DNA of 32,139 nucleotides from an uncultured Clostridia bacterium. Lineage in GTDB: Bacteria > Bacillota > Clostridia > Oscillospirales > JAAYOS01. The DNA is taken from the NCBI GenBank assembly GCA_946566645.1, contig CAMNWZ010000006.1, positions 1-32,139 on the forward strand. The letters run 5' to 3'. Position numbers and translations under genes: made by a program. Below, one piece after another: positions 31,611 to 32,139 of this stretch (position 1 is the first letter of the stretch; each line of letters begins with the position of its first letter). The notes under the pieces are model-generated. The model had not been told where the DNA came from. It saw nothing but the letters and a program-made list of their open reading frames with translations, and did not search any database.

Positions 31611-32139
31611 AATCTTCACCCCTTTCCATATCCAGCTTATCCGCCATCTCTGTCTGCTTGGACGGAAATAAATGAGCGTACTGATAAGTGATTTCAATGC
31701 TCTCATGTCCCACACGGTCTGCAATCGCCACCGCTGAAAATCCCATATCGATCAGCAAACTTATGTGGCTGTGACGAAGGTCGTGAATGCGAATTCGCTT
31801 CACGCCTGATTGCCTGACGCCTCTCTGCATTTCTCTGTACAGATAGCTTTTTGTTATGGGAAATATCCTGTTGTCAGGCTTTACATCGTACAGCATACTC
31901 AGATAGTCCTGTATTTCCCCACAGAGGAATTTCGGCATCTGAATGGTGCGGTTGCTTTTTTCTGTTTTGGGAGTGGTAATGATATCCCTGCCGTTCAGGT
32001 GCTGGAATGATTTACTGATCGTAACCGTCTGCTTTTCAAAATCAAAGTCCGCAGGCGTCAGCGCCAGCAGCTCGCCCTCACGGATACCGCACCAGTAGAG
32101 CATTTCAAAGGCGTAAAAGGAAACGGGCTTATCCATCAT
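31600..32139 (-). CDS. int: Tyrosine recombinase / integrase (N-terminus outside window)
   Basis: The last 179 residues of a phage/Tn916-type integrase are visible; the DNA-binding N-terminus lies beyond the right edge. The catalytic set is present: Arg in GIREGELLAL, Lys in TPKTEKSNR, the HDLRHS box, the second His in VGHESIEITYQYAHL and the nucleophilic Tyr in the same segment. It integrates and excises the element. Its stop codon overlaps the mobC-like start. It lies at the far end of the element from the left junction, so the element's right end should be upstream of its start. Confidence 0.93.
   Translation of the reverse strand: MMDKPVSFYAFEMLYWCGIREGELLALTPADFDFEKQTVTISKSFQHLNGRDIITTPKTEKSNRTIQMPKFLCGEIQDYLSMLYDVKPDNRIFPITKSYLYREMQRGVRQSGVKRIRIHDLRHSHISLLIDMGFSAVAIADRVGHESIEITYQYAHLFPSKQTEMADKLDMERGEDYVS

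Larger units (their letters stand above)
24840..32139. mobile_element. Integrative mobilizable element carrying a restriction-modification system (right end outside window)
   Basis: From about 24840 the sequence becomes much more AT-rich, Ile codons shift from ATA/ATC to ATT, and all genes run on the minus strand. The content is that of a mobilizable element: tyrosine integrase, MobC-like protein, RepA-like ATPase, MobV relaxase, TnpV, and a type II restriction-modification cargo. No conjugation coupling or mating-pore genes are visible, so it is probably mobilized by a helper. The left end lies between about 24840 and 25004; the right end and the other attachment site are outside the window. 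The R-M cargo is visibly more AT-rich than the mobilization part, suggesting a later acquisition. Confidence 0.85.

Overview
The window looks like a chromosomal piece of a high-GC member of the Clostridia, possibly of the gut Oscillospirales type. This is an inference from the Firmicutes-style order rpoB-rpoC-L7Ae-rpsL-rpsG-fusA-tuf, an EF-Tu and S12 of Firmicutes type, an acidic RpoB tail, strong SD sequences and the MBOAT/DHHW pair. Into it has inserted a 7.3 kb or longer, visibly AT-richer, mobilizable element that runs off the right edge. The genus cannot be named from this sequence alone.

Layout. 1-8800 (+): the end of rpoB, rpoC, an L7Ae-family K-turn protein, rpsL, rpsG, fusA and tuf, with well-formed sigma-A promoters just after rpoC and just before tuf and an intrinsic terminator after tuf. 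8870-12860 (+): an MFS transporter, then an MBOAT O-acyltransferase and a DHHW/AlgX-like partner with their own promoter, probably for acylation of an envelope polysaccharide. This block ends in a terminator shared with the convergent gene. 12848-19860 (-): one long likely operon, in transcription order a 667-aa membrane-anchored extracytoplasmic protein of unknown function, ABC ATPase, ABC-2 permease, sensor kinase, response regulator, radical-SAM (PflA-like) enzyme and VanZ. The last five genes are joined by stop/start overlaps, and the set looks like an envelope-stress or antimicrobial-peptide response module. 20056-24826 (-): rubredoxin (51 aa), an EstA-like esterase, a GH2 beta-galactosidase and a hypoxanthine/deoxyinosine-type DNA glycosylase.

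About 24840 to the right edge (-): the mobile element. In transcription order it holds a tyrosine integrase (N-terminus outside the window), a MobC-like ribbon-helix-helix protein, a 48-aa ORF, a RepA-like AAA ATPase, a hairpin-rich oriT candidate, a MobV relaxase and TnpV. Its cargo is a type II restriction-modification system: an HTH-C5-methyltransferase fusion, an Eco47II/Sau96I-type endonuclease, and a third co-transcribed protein of unknown function with a 51-aa ORF overlapping its end. By manual reading, no GGNCC site (the specificity expected for this endonuclease family) occurs anywhere in the roughly 7.3 kb of element sequence, although such sites are easy to find in the host genes. 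The insertion lies directly upstream of the glycosylase gene.
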